Below, piece after piece: positions 21,867-38,890 of a stretch of 64,000 nt of DNA (its first letter is position 1; each line of letters opens with the position of its first letter). The stretch lies in contig OU342809.1 of NCBI GenBank assembly GCA_910591455.2, positions 17,160,059-17,224,058 of the forward strand, read 5' to 3'. The notes under the pieces were generated by a model. It worked only from the letters and a program-made list of their open reading frames with translations, did not search any database and was not told the origin of the DNA. Origin of the DNA: Pholis gunnellus (taxonomy: Eukaryota; Chordata; Actinopteri; Perciformes; Pholidae). The position numbers and the translations under genes were made by a program.

Positions 21867-24800
21867 GATTTTAGTTTTTGCCAGTGCAATGACTTAAGAC
21901 GGGCTGAATCACCGCTCTGTTCCGCTAATGCGTTGGAAAACACTGCCGTGATTTGCCGTTACTTTGTTCCTGAAGGCTGTTGATTCGTGGAATAGAGGCC
22001 TATTGTGTGGAAAACACTGCCTGCTAATCCAGTGTAAGTCCCTGTTGTTGTTGTTGTTGTTTTTTTGCGAGCGAGACTTGGATATTGACAGGCTAAACGT
22101 TGGAGGTTGATGTGTAGGCTCCTTGATTCTTTGATTGACGTGTAGTGAGTGAAATCATCTGTGCTTTGGGGGCTTTCATATTGACTGTTCATCTGACAAA
22201 AAGCTGCCTGTGATGGTGTGTCTTGCTCCCTCTTTCTCTGTTCAGCGCTCTCCGTTTCTGCGGGTGAGTTCTTGTTCTGGGTTCACCGGGCTTACGAGGC
22301 ATTTAAGCCAGCATCCAGCTGTTTCTGTTGTCCCCCTGTCGGTAAAGGGCCGGCCAGTTTGTAACTCTTACAGTTGTAGCGTAAGAAACGGTGAAAAAAA
22401 AGCTCTCGTTTTGTCTTTCTTTTCATTTATTTACACATACACACGTGAACTGGACTGTTCTGGGAGTCTGGTACATTGCACGGTAACGTAAAACCGCTAA
22501 TTCGACGTTGATTTATAGCCGGTGAGCCGGGCATGGTTGATTCCGATCAATGGGGCACTCCCAAAGATTTCCTGTCTGGAGGAAGAGATCCATACTGTTT
22601 CGCAGCACATGATATTCCTGATGATGACAAGTGAGTGGGCAATGCTCACTCGATGCTGTCAATGAAAAACCACTTGACAAATCCACCGAAACTCGAGGCC
22701 TCTGCGTGCATACGAGTGTGTGTTGCTTGTGAGCGGTGCAGGTGGTCAAACTCCCGGTGACCTGTAGCCTCTGTGCCATTAGCATAATCTTGATACCCGC
22801 GTCGAGCTCAAACACAGGTGTCTATCTCCCCTGTGTTTCGCAAAGATTACCCAGGAAAAGTTGGCAGCTTTGACCTAAAATTGTCGAGTGAGGGGAAATA
22901 AATGAAAGGCTGCGATGATAGACCCGAGTTTCAGAGGGACTCTCCAGAGATCGTAGTCAGAGGAGCCCTGACCCAGTGGCTGTGCCGTGTTGCTCCCGGC
23001 TGGGTAGCACCCTGCCTTTAGCAAGCAGGACTTAGAGCTGCAGAGCAGGAAGCCAAGCCTGCGTGATCTCAGCTGTTCCACTGTCTGCCTCCAACAAAGC
23101 CCTGCTCTCCCCGATCGTAGATGGTGGGAGTGTATGCGTGAGCGCCTCTGTGCCTCAGCTGGCGCACGTGTTGTCAGTGTGTGCACTTTTTACGAATGTT
23201 TAACTCCTGATGTGTGTGTGTGTGCATGCAAGTCAGAGCGCTGTGGCATCCGCGGTACAGACAATTCTGTTGGTGTGGCTTAGAAACTATGCCTTGAGTA
23301 AATTGAACCAGGACTTGGACTGTAGTCTCTTCACTGCCTGTGACTTTTTGCTGAAGTTATATAATGACGATGGTCTCTGTCATTTAGTGCTCCTCTCATC
23401 CGCCTCACTCCGTCCCTCCCTCACTCTGTCCCTCTTCCCCTGGCCAGTCAAGATTCATACAGGGATTCAGCCATGTGGTAAATCAGACAAGACCTCGGTG
23501 GAATTGCATCGATTGGGAGGAATGTATGTAGCCAACGATTTTCAGAGATTAATGATGAGGAAAGAGGTGGAGAACTGGGAGGAGGGGTGGAGAGAGAATG
23601 GTGAAGGCAAAGGAGGAGGAGGAGGAGTAGAAGGAAGAAAAAAAAAAAAGAAAAGGCTTGAATTGAGTGAGCGTGAAGCGATCTTGAATGTTGTGACTGC
23701 AGTGGAGGTTATTAATTAAGGCAAAGTATTGATCATTCTCTTCATTATCCTCCCCTCCTCCCGGATTTTCATCTCTCTATTGCTGACCTCCAGAGGAGGA
23801 AAAGGGCTCAATCTTTAGATGCGAGGTCAGTGAATACGTGAAGGATTGCTGGGAACAGTCTCGGTGGCCGACCACGAACGCACGCGTGTGTGTGTGTGTG
23901 TGTTTGTGTGTATTTTTTGGACAGGCCCCATCGCATCCTATTTGGATTCATCCTAACTCTGAAAATCCACTGTCAGTGTTTCTCTGCCGTGTTATATAGC
24001 GTGCAGAATCGGACGGCATGGTTCTCAGGTCCATTTTCCCTCATTTATGCCAATACACACTACACACACACACATGCACACACATCCATGCTCATACAAA
24101 CACAATCTTTTCCCCTCGCTCGGTCCATCTCTCTCTCTCTCTCTCTCTCTCTTTATCGCTGAGAATCCGCGGCCCTTCTCGGCTGCTGTGTTTCGGGTAA
24201 TGTGTTATCACCTCATGATATTTACAATTTCACAGAGCTAGTTCTCCAGCGCAGCAGAGAGAATTTCAAGACGAAACGCACCATTTTTCTTTTCACCTGT
24301 TCTCCGAATTGATTCATTTTTATATGACTTCACCCTGTTGCTAAAAGAAGACATGTCCGGTGATTTGCTTCTGGACATCTCCGTACCTGCCTCGGTCTTT
24401 GTGCACCTTTTTAAGGCTGCCAGTCAGCTGGTCACTTAGTCAGCTGCCACATTTTTTTGGGGGGGTTCTTTGTCAACACGGGCCGTTTAAGACGTACAGT
24501 GCATTTAACGTCTGTGCGCACAGCAGTAGGCATAATCAGCCTGTTTCTCTCTCTCTCCTCTCTCTCTCACCCAGCTCAGATTAACCCTTGCTGAGCCGCC
24601 TGTCTGGCTCCGACTGTGAGAATGCTGAGTTGGTTGCCAAGGTTGGTTGTGTGGTTGTCATGGTTCCCCTGCTTGTTGCTGGTTCCCAGTCTGCCCTCGT
24701 GAAGAAAGAGAAGGCTCTCTCTCTCTCTCTCGCTCTCTCTCTGGTGCTCGCACTTCTCTCGCTCTTTAAGTGCCTGCAATCTGAAGCTGACATCATCGTC

Positions 24801-26331
24801 TGTTGCTTTCCATACGTGCAAGTTGCCTTTATCTGACTTATTTCCGATGATCTGCCCCGTCGCTCCACGTGTGACCGTAGAAATGAGTATGTGAATGAAT
24901 GCATGACTGTGTCTTCACATGCGCGCTGCATGTGTGCGCGTGCTGTGTGCGTGTGCTCAGACGTGGGGTCATGGATCAGACAGGCTTGCCCTGCTCTGTG
25001 CTCTGTGCGCTGTGTGCTGTGTTCCCATTTAAATCTGGGAGATTAGCACATGTGGGGAGCCTCGGCTTTAGTTGCTGTCAGCTCAGCTAGCCTTGGCAGG
25101 CTGTCCTCAGATCAGGGGGGGGAAGCTCTGTGCTCATCCCTGCATTGCTGTCTGCCCCGTTGTACCTTATCCATTATCAAATAGACGTGGGGGCCGGTGA
25201 CCTTGACTTTGGTACGTTTTTAACTGCACAGTCGTACAATTCACACGGCCGTATTTGTCACAGGCCCGCCTTACAGGATCTTCTTTTAAACACTTAAATC
25301 TACAGTATGGTGAAATGTTTTCGTCTTTTTCTTTCTATCATTACGATATTTGACAGGATTCCAAAAAGCGCTATGTGTATGACATTTCCTTTAAAAAGCT
25401 GTACCTGTTGGTAAAACACCTTTTTCTTGCATTTTGTGAATTTCCCCTAATTGAATATTTATTCACATAGTTTGAGACGTGCTTACATTTACATGTTAAG
25501 CCAACTTGTCCATCTCACTTGGGATGCTTGGCAATTTCTAAATATATAAGTGAAAATATCGCTTTGGAAGTTTTACTTATTGAATTGTTACTGCGTTTAC
25601 AGAGTGAATACAGGGAATGAATGGCTTTTTTTAAATGACATGAAACCGCGTTGCTTCAGCAGGCCTGCTGGCAACTCCCCTCGGACTGTTTTTCCAAGAA
25701 AAAGTACATGAATGAAAATGTGCGCTCATTTACTATGTGCAGCGCATCCCAGATGGCAGGGGCAGGGTAATTGTGATGCATTCAGAGTTTTCCCCCCGCC
25801 ACTCGCTCTGTTGTCAGCTCTTTAGGCCATGAAGCACAATGCCTGAAACACCTGAGATGTGGCTTGGCATGTGAAGTGAAGCAGACAGCCCTCAATGAGA
25901 TTAGGTTAGATGAGCATGACTGGTCACAAACCAACAACCTGCTCGTCTCTGTCGCACCGACTTCTGACACTTGGCCAGACTAAAGAGAATTAGCACTATA
26001 TTAGCCAGGTTGACTTATTTTATGTCAGCTGGGAACATCAAGGAGTCTGTGTTATTCATAGAAGGAGGGCAGGTTCAGTTTGCTACTCTGATGACGTTGG
26101 GGGGGGGGGAAAGAGTGTTGTTGCCAGTTTACAGAAAACCCACATGGATCACAGGTGTTACCGCAACAGTGGTCCAGCCAAGACAAACTGTTTCTTCTGT
26201 TTGCCTTTCCTGTGGTGCCACTTCATCAAAGAATGGGTCAGTGCAGTGAGTCTGCTGCCACGTCAAATCCTCTGTATGTATTAGGATGAAATCAGATCAC
26301 AGGGAGATGTCATACTAGTCTAGTGTGAGTC

Positions 26332-26334
<3 letters not shown>
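21867..26334 (+). other. brsk2 intron 1 segment with short simple repeats
   Basis: Contains (CT)n at 24129-24152 and about 24715-24742, a GGA/poly-A purine tract at 23590-23650 and GT/AC runs near 23888 and 24064. A 13-bp direct repeat (GGAAAACACTGCC) occurs at about 21936 and 22009. No coding exon was found. Confidence 0.45.
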
Positions 26335-26365
<31 letters not shown>

Positions 26366-26386
26366 CCCCCCCCCCCCCCCCCCCCC
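26335..26386. repeat. (GT)14 joined to a 24-base C run
   Basis: Pure GT to 26362, then 24 consecutive C (26363-26386). The junction is abrupt. The complement is a G24 run that could form quadruplexes; the length is prone to assembly error. Confidence 0.93.
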
Positions 26387-26920
26387 ATCTGGCCTGAGTT
26401 GTAGGTTTAGTCTGTGCTATTTTCCTCCAAATCTCTGGCCTTGTAGCGCTGTACTGGTTTGTTAAAGTATTTCAGCATGAATCCTTTAATACCACCAGCA
26501 CACTTTCCCATTGGGATTTCCCCCCTTTTCCAGCTGAATACTTGACTGTTTACCAACAAGCATTCGGCTTTTCCCCATGTGATGTGATGCAACCTTCTTT
26601 TTTTTTTAATGAGCTGCTGTATGCTCACAGTATCTCTTTAAACGTTCTGTATTCATAATGCATCATGCATCACCAAAACTATTTCCACTGTATTTAAGTT
26701 CCACATGCTCTCATGTGACCCAACCAGAAATCGTACAACTATTTTTCTCTCATTAGTAGGTTTAAAAAAAGAGAAGAAAACGGGGCTCATGTGTAAAGCT
26801 CATGTGTATTGTGTACTAAATAATACGTTTGCGTTTCCCTTCAATTGGCTAAAACTCTGAGACAGTAAATCCAGTTCCACACTGCTGTCTGTCAGAAGCT
26901 GTGATGAAGGCCTCTGTACA

Positions 26921-26936
26921 GAAGGAATATTCCTTC
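26921..26936. repeat. 16-bp perfect palindrome
   Basis: GAAGGAATATTCCTTC is its own reverse complement. It may be a paired factor-binding site or chance. Confidence 0.9.
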
Positions 26937-27270
26937 AGAGAAATGACCCTTTGGCCTTTTACAACACAGAGTTACTGACAAAGATTGTCACTTTCAGGTG
27001 TCAAAAGCACACTTGATCTCTTTCTTCTTCACTTGCTTTTTTGCTCTGTTATTTCTGTCTTGGTGTCTTATCATTTATCTTTCTTTTTCTTTTTTTTACA
27101 CTCTCTCCTGACTAATGGAACAGGTGATGGAGTGATTAAGGGAAAGAGCGATGAAGTAGGGGAAGGTTTCATCTCTTTATACCAGATGGTTGACTTTTTT
27201 TTTTTTTATTCATCACTAAAAGCTGCTTATTTCTGAGCTGATGTTGCTGCTGTGTTTTTTATTTTTTGTG

Positions 27271-27272
<2 letters not shown>

Positions 27273-27304
<32 letters not shown>
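27273..27304. repeat. (GT)16 microsatellite
   Basis: Pure GT repeat, 32 bp. Confidence 0.95.
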
Positions 27305-27307
<3 letters not shown>

Positions 27308-27797
27308 TACTTGTCTGAGTGCTAGTGTTTTAGTGTGCACTGTGTACTCCTGTTTTACGGGCTCTCTGCCGATGCATAACAGCGTCTGAGAGCTGTAACT
27401 CACGGGACGCGGATGAACATAAGAGAGACTGAGAAGAGGGGGAGAGACGGAGCAGAGGGGGAGAGGCAGGCTCACAAAAGGAGACAGTTTCGGAGTGAGA
27501 AAAAGAGTCACAGCAGTAAAGCATCTCTCAGGGTCAGTGCCTCTATTATCATTCAAATCCAGCACACACAACCACGCAGTTGCGCGCACACACACACGGT
27601 GCAACAAACAAAACAAAAAAAGAACGGAGGCATGCACACAAACGCAGACACAGGAATGTGCTGTGCAGCAGTAGAGGGGATGCTGTTTAGACTCTACAGG
27701 AATCCCAGCTCTCCCTCTGACTGCAGCAGAGCTCTGACGTCATCAGTGGAGGAAATGCACCCACAGCAGGAAGAACTGCTCACAGTACGGAGCCTGA

Positions 27798-27799
<2 letters not shown>

Positions 27800-27835
<36 letters not shown>
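27800..27835. repeat. (CA)18 microsatellite
   Basis: Pure CA/AC repeat about 500 bp from the (GT)16 array and in the opposite sense. Confidence 0.95.
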
Positions 27836-30914
<3,079 letters not shown>

Positions 30915-32083
30915 CGAGCTCTGTATTCTTGCATTATTCCTGTCTGCTCCTTACTCCCTGATCAGCACTTTTTGATCTCTCTCTTAGCACTGACAAATGC
31001 ATCTCGACAAGAGACGGATGGACACAAGAATACATTTCCCCGCACATAGGCATGATCTGAGTCGGCATAATGATGTTATTTCAGATTTGACCATCCTTGC
31101 TGATGACGATTCCAGGCAAGATCAGGCTCATTAAGCCCGAGAGAGATGTGCTTGTTGGCCGGGTGTGCGTTAGCCTTACTCTGGGCCTCTTCTCTTTTTT
31201 TTATTTATTTCTCTCCCTCTTTCTTTCTCGGTCCGTCTCTCCCTGAGCACAGCACTAGATCAAGCAGGCCTTTTAATTAAAAGACACATTCTCTCTGCCC
31301 TAAACACCCTATAAATAGGCTGAAGACAGACACAAGTGCACACACGGTACCGGTCGCCTCCTTTTCTAAAACATATAGAGTAGACTGTAAATCACTCCAT
31401 GAAAGGGGATCTGAACTTTGAGGACACCACCTGATTCCTCATGCTCTTAATTCTCCCACTTGTCCAGGAGAGGTAGTTAATATACCCCCCCCCCCCTTGT
31501 CTTGTTTGACTTCAGGAGAAGACCTTCCCTCCTGAACCGTGTCTCCTTTTGAAGAGCTCTTTAATGAAGTGCTCTTGTTCCCTGTGAAGTATACTGTAGC
31601 AGTTTCAATGTCACGTGTGTGTGAAGTCCCAGGTATGAGACCACAAAGATGAGAGATGAGTGCCGAGAGCTCACCGAGGCCGTCCCGCGGAGCCCGGGAT
31701 GTGTGTCCAGACTACGGAGCGATTCGTTAAGCAACTCCCGGGACTCTCATCAGGCCTCTTCTGGTTTACACAGAGGCTTCCTGCCAGACGTGGCCCTCGC
31801 CTTTACATGTGCCTCCCACACCCTGATGTCTTACAGCGAGGCTAAGAGTGCTTGGTGGAGAGGGGGGGGCGAAGAGTCTGCTATCTATCTGCCCGTATAT
31901 AAGCAGTCCCGTATAAAGTGATTACTGAGATCTCCCTTTGGGCGCTTTCACAGTTTAATGGCTAAAGCAAACGAATGGCACTCATTTTAAAAAACAGCTT
32001 CTAGGCAGCTTGTGTTTCTAATGTTGTTTGAATGCGTTTTAAAATGTATTGTAACTATTAAAAAGAGGGGGTTTGTATAAGCT

Positions 32084-32231
<148 letters not shown>

Positions 32232-33688
32232 TTCACGGCCATTTGTTCTAACCTCAAACCCAGAGGTTGCATTGCACCCACAGCCATTTTTCAATTCACG
32301 TTCAACCAACAGTACGTGCACTCACGTACTCTCTCTTGCGCACATGTGAACATGCCTGCAGATGCCTCGTATGGAGAGCCTGACGTCACATGCGGACTGC
32401 TCCAAAGTGGTGCACATGTGATCCATCATATCAGTGTTAGCCTGTGTGTGTGTGTGATTAATCTCTTGGGGGCCAGAGGTGATGGGGTCAGAGTGGATGG
32501 GCCTGTGGAGCTAATGACAGTGATTAAGAGGAGGGATTGGAGGGGTTTAACCTTCATCAGGTTCTCCTCCTCAACCTGTTGCCCCCCCTCAGGACATCAG
32601 TAACCTTATCAGTGATGAGATGAGCTGAACACTGCTGAGAAGAAACCAGTGGACATGTTCCATCTGACATTTATGCCCTAATAACTGGAGCTAACCATCT
32701 TCTCCTCTTCTCTGTCCTGGAATCTCTGTCTCCAGGTTAATGGCTGATCTGATAACATTGTGACTAGATGAGCGACTTCACTTCTTTCACCTTGTTGTCT
32801 TTTTCACTCAATATCATTGTTATAACCTTTTACAAAACGGCACTTCTTTGTGTGTATTAGATTTTGCGGGTTTGTAGTGAGTCTATCATTTTGTATTCAA
32901 TAATACAGTAGCATCTCTCCCAAAGGCTAGTTCTTATTCATTGAAAACGTAAACAGTCAAATGGCTATTTAAAAGAAGCATTAGGAGATGGATTGCAGCA
33001 TTCAGCTCTGCGGTGTGTTGCAGAGCAAGTTTTAAATGTGCCTCAACGTCTCTATTGGCTATTTAAAATATTATTTAGAAACAGCCGTGGTTGCTCTTGT
33101 ATAATTATCTCATAATTTTATAAGCCGTTGTCAGTTAGCCAGGCTGTTGTTACATATTTTTGAACCTCAAAAGTAGTCTCTAGGGGCACATGACGATAGC
33201 CGAGTCAAACCGTGATAGGAAAGGAAAATGTTGTGTTTGCGTTGTTTGACAAAAGCAATATTTACCTTCCAAAGTTCTTCAAACGTTAATCGTTTGGATG
33301 AGCGATTAGTCCAATTATAATAACACAAATAGTGGTCTGCGTTTATATTAGTTCAGCCAGTTAGTAAAAACAAGTTAATTAAGCCAAGCCACATTAGCCT
33401 ACGAGATATTATTTTATTTGGACATGTAATGGCTTTTAAATTGCCTGACTGCTCACATATTTCCAATCAAAAATTTCAAATGATCCCCATCATATTAAAA
33501 TCACTGGTAGCCTTTCTTTAATAGGGGTTCTACCGAATTCCCCAAGCCTCTTGTGATATACGAGTTAAATCCACATCCTCAGCCCAGCGAAGGGGTGAGA
33601 CCGAACTAAGAGCTGAGGTCCTTTTAATGGGTTTTACCAACCTCATTCTTTCTTGCTCCGCTTGCTTTCCTTTTTCCTCAGTTTCATC

Positions 33689-33721
33689 CTCTTCTTCTTC
33701 TTCTTCTTCTTCTTTTTTTTT
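33689..33721. repeat. (TTC)n / poly-T pyrimidine tract
   Basis: CTTCTTC units pass into a T run within a wider C/T-rich block (33640-33840). Poly-Glu frames on the other strand are artefacts. Confidence 0.9.
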
Positions 33722-34715
33722 TCTGCCTGCCCAACTCTTTCTTCCTGTCTCAGCCTCCCTCACCACTTTCCCTGTGCCTTTCAGCGTCACCCTGCTATTT
33801 CGCTCGTCCTCCATCTCTCTGTATTACCCTTTCTCAGCCTAATGGGATCACCGGTGAACATGTCTCCCTTTCTAGCTTTGCTCTCGACAATACCCTCACT
33901 TATCGCTTTGAAGTTAATGAAATGGAGTACAAGATTGACCTCTTCCTTACCTATAGTATCATCCCAACCCCCTTCTCTTTCTAAATATCTCTATTCTTGT
34001 GTCCTTGCTGTTCTTTCCGTCTGACTTTGAATCTTGGTTTCCTCTAGTTCATGCCTCTACAGATTGTTTGAAATATTATATCACTCCCACCTCTCCTGTC
34101 TTTGACTCTTAATCCTATTCTTTGCACACAATCAATAAAGCTTTAAATGCGTTTCTTCCCTTTCATCAGTATTGTTATCTCCCACAATCCCTTTTTACAT
34201 TTCTGTATGATGGAGCCTTAATATATGATGAAATCCAAAGTCCTGGATGCACATAATGTTGTGTGCTCAGTAAGCACAAACGCCACCTGCCTGCCTACTC
34301 CCTCGGCCTTCTGTTATGCTTTCTTTTCCCTCACAGACAATATTAGGCTTTTATCCGTGACCTGGAGTCTTTTTGTATAGGTTATAATGAACAGAGTGAG
34401 AGGAGGTCTGTATTGTGTGTGTGTGTGTGTATGTGTATGTGTGTGTATGCATCACCGCTTTCATCTCAAACCTCTCTACCTGTCAGAAATGTCACACATG
34501 GCGTTGCCCACACAGATGGCTTTGTTGGTGTGTGTGTCTGTGTCTGTGTCTGTCTCTGCGCTGTGTGTGTGTGTGTCTGCGCTGTGTGACGGGTCTCTGA
34601 GTATCATGCACAAATGCTGCCTGTAGCCTGGCTCATGGGTTAGTCAATAAGGAAAATACATTTGTGCTCTGGAGAAATTATCTGTCACAAATCCACTTTA
34701 CTGATGCTGAATATA

Positions 34716-34872
<157 letters not shown>

Positions 34873-35161
34873 GAATCGAGCACATGCAAGCACACCACAT
34901 GCCCTGGCCCTCCCGGTGAGTTCAGACAGCATGTCAGCGTCTCACAGTGAGTGGTTCCAATCAAGACAGTGATGCTGAAGTCCGACCCCCCTCTGCTTGT
35001 ATTCAGTCACCCTCCTATAACCCCACACGCCTACGCAAACAAACACTAAACTAACACATGTGCATGACTATATATTCACACCTCATTTGAGTGCAAGAAC
35101 AAGCTGCGTGTGATTTGGGCACATGCTGGTGGGAGAAGGGGAGTGTCCGTTATTTATATAC

Positions 35162-35163
<2 letters not shown>

Positions 35164-35200
<37 letters not shown>
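35164..35200. repeat. (TG)18 microsatellite
   Basis: Pure TG over 37 bp, about 300 bp from the (AC)77 array and in inverse sense. Confidence 0.95.
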
Positions 35201-35202
<2 letters not shown>

Positions 35203-35649
35203 TCCTGCGCCCGTTCCCTGGTTGCCCTCATCAGTGGACACCATTGTAGTCGCATATGGACACCATGGTAACCATACTGAATATCTGTAAGTGCAGATAG
35301 CATAGAAGATTTTATTTCATTTCCCCTTCTTTGGACCCTTTCTATTCCCCCCCCCCCCCCACCCTGCATTACACATTACAATAATGGCTACATGCTTCAT
35401 CATTTTCCCTAAACGCTGTGATCAGAGAGACGGAGATAGAAAGGCCTCAAGAAGAGAGATATGTGAGGTTGTTGCTCCTGCCTTTGATGATACATGTCAT
35501 CCACTGTAAATTTCACCGGGCCTTTGAGAACTCCTGGCCACATTACGCTGGGGGACGTGCCTCTATTTGAAGGGAGTAGTATGTCATCAAAGGCCCATGA
35601 GGGAATGGTGCCGATTTCTCAGAAATGTAGGGAAGATCACAATCTACGC

Positions 35650-35800
35650 CTACAGCTAACGATTATAATATAACGATCATTATCAGTTTATCTTTCAATT
35701 GTTTTTTTGGCGGGGATTGAGGGATTAATCGTTTGGTGTATGAAATGTCAGAAAATTGTGAAAATTGCCATCTCAGTTTCCCAGAGCCTAAAGAGACACA
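35650..35800 (+). repeat. Degraded teleost dispersed repeat (CTACAGCTAACGATTAT... type)
   Basis: The order of CTACAGCTAACGATTAT, then TTAATCGTTTGGT, then AAATGTCAGAAAATTGTGAA and TTTCCCAGAGCC is that of a repeat I recognise as abundant in fish genomes. This copy is diverged and shortened. I do not recall its formal family or class. Confidence 0.55.
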
Positions 35801-36436
35801 TAACATTGTTATGACATAATGAGCACTTTGGTGAGATCCAGTCTGAATGACGGAAGATTTTGGAACATGATGATGGAGATCTGTGCAGTGCGAGAGGGAA
35901 ATATGACTATGATTGGAAATGTATTGAAAGAGCGGAAAGCAGGTATAGAGGAAAAGAACGAGAAAAAGAGAGGCAGTTCATCCACAAGGATTAAATCTCA
36001 TTCTGGCCCGGCCCTGCGAGATTACCAACTTGCCCACTCAAGTGCTATGAAAACTCAGATTAGGCACGCACACATGTGTGCGCACACCCACACACGCAAG
36101 CACGTGCATGCGCATAAACACACAAACAATATAGTGGATTAGACCTCGCTGCTAACCCACGGGCCGATGGGGGAAGCAGATGGCTGCCCTTTGTGTTGTT
36201 ATGTAACCCTTCGGAGAACCGAACCACATTCAAACACAAACTCGCACACACGTATACATTACACTACATATTTGATGGACTTTTTGGGTCACCAAATCAC
36301 AGTAAAAAAAAAAATAATAAAAGGTGCAAGGGATGACTGAAAAAGAGGATGAGTAGAGTAACAGAGACGGACAGACTGCCAAGAAGTGGGAACGCAGTGG
36401 CACAATGCCAGGAGGTTTGGAGAAGTGCCAGATAAG

Positions 36437-36443
<7 letters not shown>

Positions 36444-36467
<24 letters not shown>
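36444..36467. repeat. (AC)12 microsatellite
   Basis: Short AC run following TATATAC. A short (GT)n in inverse sense lies at about 36632-36650. Confidence 0.9.
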
Positions 36468-36954
36468 GTGCACGCACACCAAAAAAAACACTCGCGGTAG
36501 GGTGCTGTGGCGAGCCAAGGTGACCTGACAAGGTGATGGGAGGGTCACCATGCCAACGGGGCTGACTGATGTCAATGTGGCAATCGAAGTCAGAAGCCAC
36601 TGAAAGAGGGGCCAGGGGCCTGTGAATATATATGTGTGTGTGTGTGTGTGGCGGCAGGACCTGTATGTGTGTGTGTGCTGGGGAGTCAGATGGAGTCAGG
36701 CCCGCAGAGTACTCGCTGACAAGCTGACATTGAGAGTCTGTATTGTACTACAATATGGGGCAGTTGTAGGGCAAGAAACCCATTAACTGAGGTTGGTCTT
36801 TGTGCTGCTCTGAGACTGAGATACACGAGTACAATTGAAAAGAATACACCAGGTTTTAAGAGGTTAGTCCACCAATCAAATTACCTGTTAAAGTTTATTG
36901 ATGGGAACATGTACAAAATGAGCCAAGCTTTGCGAGATACAAAGTGAAACATCG

Positions 36955-37090
36955 GGATACTGCCGGGTTCACACTGGACGCAGGAGCGCCACGATGTTCG
37001 GAGAGGCAGGCGCTGCCCTTTCGGCTCCCATGTAAACCAATTGGGCCGTTCACACAGGACATGCTGCGCAGCTCTGCGTGCCACAAGAAA
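36955..37090. repeat. Possible diverged DNA-transposon fragment
   Basis: GGGTTCACACTGGACGC on the left and GCCGTTCACACAGGACATGC on the right are the kind of paired GTTCACAC-GGACG blocks seen in a dispersed fish repeat. Ends and target duplications are not clear. Confidence 0.3.
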
Positions 37091-37125
37091 TCTGGCAAGA
37101 ACATTGTGATGATATACTATGAACA

Positions 37126-37156
37126 ATATAAATGATGTATTATATATCATTTATAT
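37126..37156. repeat. AT-rich 11-bp inverted repeat
   Basis: ATATAAATGAT (37126-37136) and its exact reverse complement (37146-37156) flank a 9-base AT-rich spacer. Confidence 0.9.
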
Positions 37157-38855
37157 CATCTCAAGGCTCACTAATTAAATATAGTTTTATTTAATCCACA
37201 CAAAAAACAAAGTATGATCATGACAATTTGCCGTTTTAAGGTGTTATGACACCTTTTTTTGGCAGTGTCCAGGCAACCAGTTAAGACTCTTCTTCCAACC
37301 AAGAAATGGAAAACTAGAAGTATAGAAAATGCATATTTCCCAAAGTGTCGAGGTTTACTACTATATTTTCCCCCCTAAAGTAATAGGGTCTTATATTGAA
37401 ATAATACAGTATGTAGCCAGGTAAAGCAGTTTTTTGAATTCATGTGAAATATAATCAAAATGATGTATGTAATATACAAAAAAGGGGGTCGGTTATAAAA
37501 TCTGTACTTCACTATTCTTTTGGAAAAATACAAGCCTTTGGATCCTGCAACAATGTGACAGGTCTCTGCTGTCAAAACCCGTTTACTGTAATAACTCCCT
37601 GCTGACGGCTGCTGTGACAGACTTTTCTCTTTAGAGTTAAGAATTTCTCCGCCTCAGCCTCAACGGTCATTTGCCATAAATCACCTACAGTTTTATCTTT
37701 TCTCAACTCGTTTCAGCCGGTCTATATTTGAAACGGTGATTCATTCAGAAAGGTCTCCGTCAGTCTTGGTGAGATTCTTTGTCTCGCTGTCGCCCTGCTG
37801 TCCCGCGTACGTATGCCTCGTTATTAGCAGCTAGCTCGGTGGCAAGGGGCTCATAATCTCCTCCCCTCCTCAGTCCCCTGTCCCCGCTCCCTCAAGGATG
37901 AGCTTGCAGACAACACAGGAAACTAATTACCCACAGTGATTCACTGGTTTCCATTACACATTACAGAAACGGACAGATAGGCTGCAGGGTGATCTAACCA
38001 ATCCCTCTGGGTCTGGATGACACCGCGCTCATTTGTATGTTCACACGGACGCAGATAACACAAAGGAACTCGAGCAGCTATGCGCTCAGATGTGCGTCAT
38101 GTTCAGTGTCATTGCCTTAATGTGTCATTTTCACACACAATACTTGCGCATCATTTCTCTGAGAGATATAGAGCTTGACAGAAATAGACCTTTGTGCTCA
38201 GGATAATAAGATGCGTAGTAAGGTACAATATGTCCTTTTTTAAAAGTTGCTTCACATTTGTTGCGCTTGAGTTTGGATTTCTCTTTGGGAGGCGTTTTTG
38301 TAGTCATAACACAGCATTTTAATCTTGAGTGTAACCATGGTGTGTGTGACACAGTGAAGGATCCCAAGGAAAAAAATAAAGATATGGAGGGGATAAAGAA
38401 GGCTTTGACAGAATTACTGTCACAAGAAACCAGGAGGAAGTGTTTGAATGTGACCCAGAAGTCAGAAGCGTTCTATCGATTTCTAACTCGCTACTGGAAG
38501 GCCTTTAATAGCTCATTGGGGAATGTAGTGTTTATGTGGAGTGTTTGTATGAGCAAGCTCTCAGTGAATGTTTTCTGTATTATATCTTTACACTGTTTAT
38601 TGCCAAGCAATTTTTCCCTAACAGCCATAGTGTTTAAATATATGAACCAACAATGGTTTGGGTGATAAAACCCTGATGAGGTTATAACTCATACAGGCCC
38701 GATTGAAAGAGTGGTCATCTGTGGAACAAAGGGCTGGCTGATGGTACACTCTCTGGCCCTTAATGCAGCTAAAGGTTACTCTAAGGTTAGCTCACGAGCT
38801 CCGGCTTGTCTTGTTGTGAGGTTTCTCCTTGGAGACCAGCGTTCAGCAACCACTG

Positions 38856-38890
<35 letters not shown>

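Noticed and set aside
22531..22634. Plus-strand frame MVDSDQWGTP ending before a GTGAGT-like donor at 22631
   Set aside because: The donor is good but the 33-residue product matches nothing I know and no acceptor is clear. Too weak to call an alternative brsk2 first exon.
33530..33814. Minus-strand frame with a poly-Glu/Lys segment
   Set aside because: Arises from the (TTC)n/poly-T tract, with no homologous family or splice signals.
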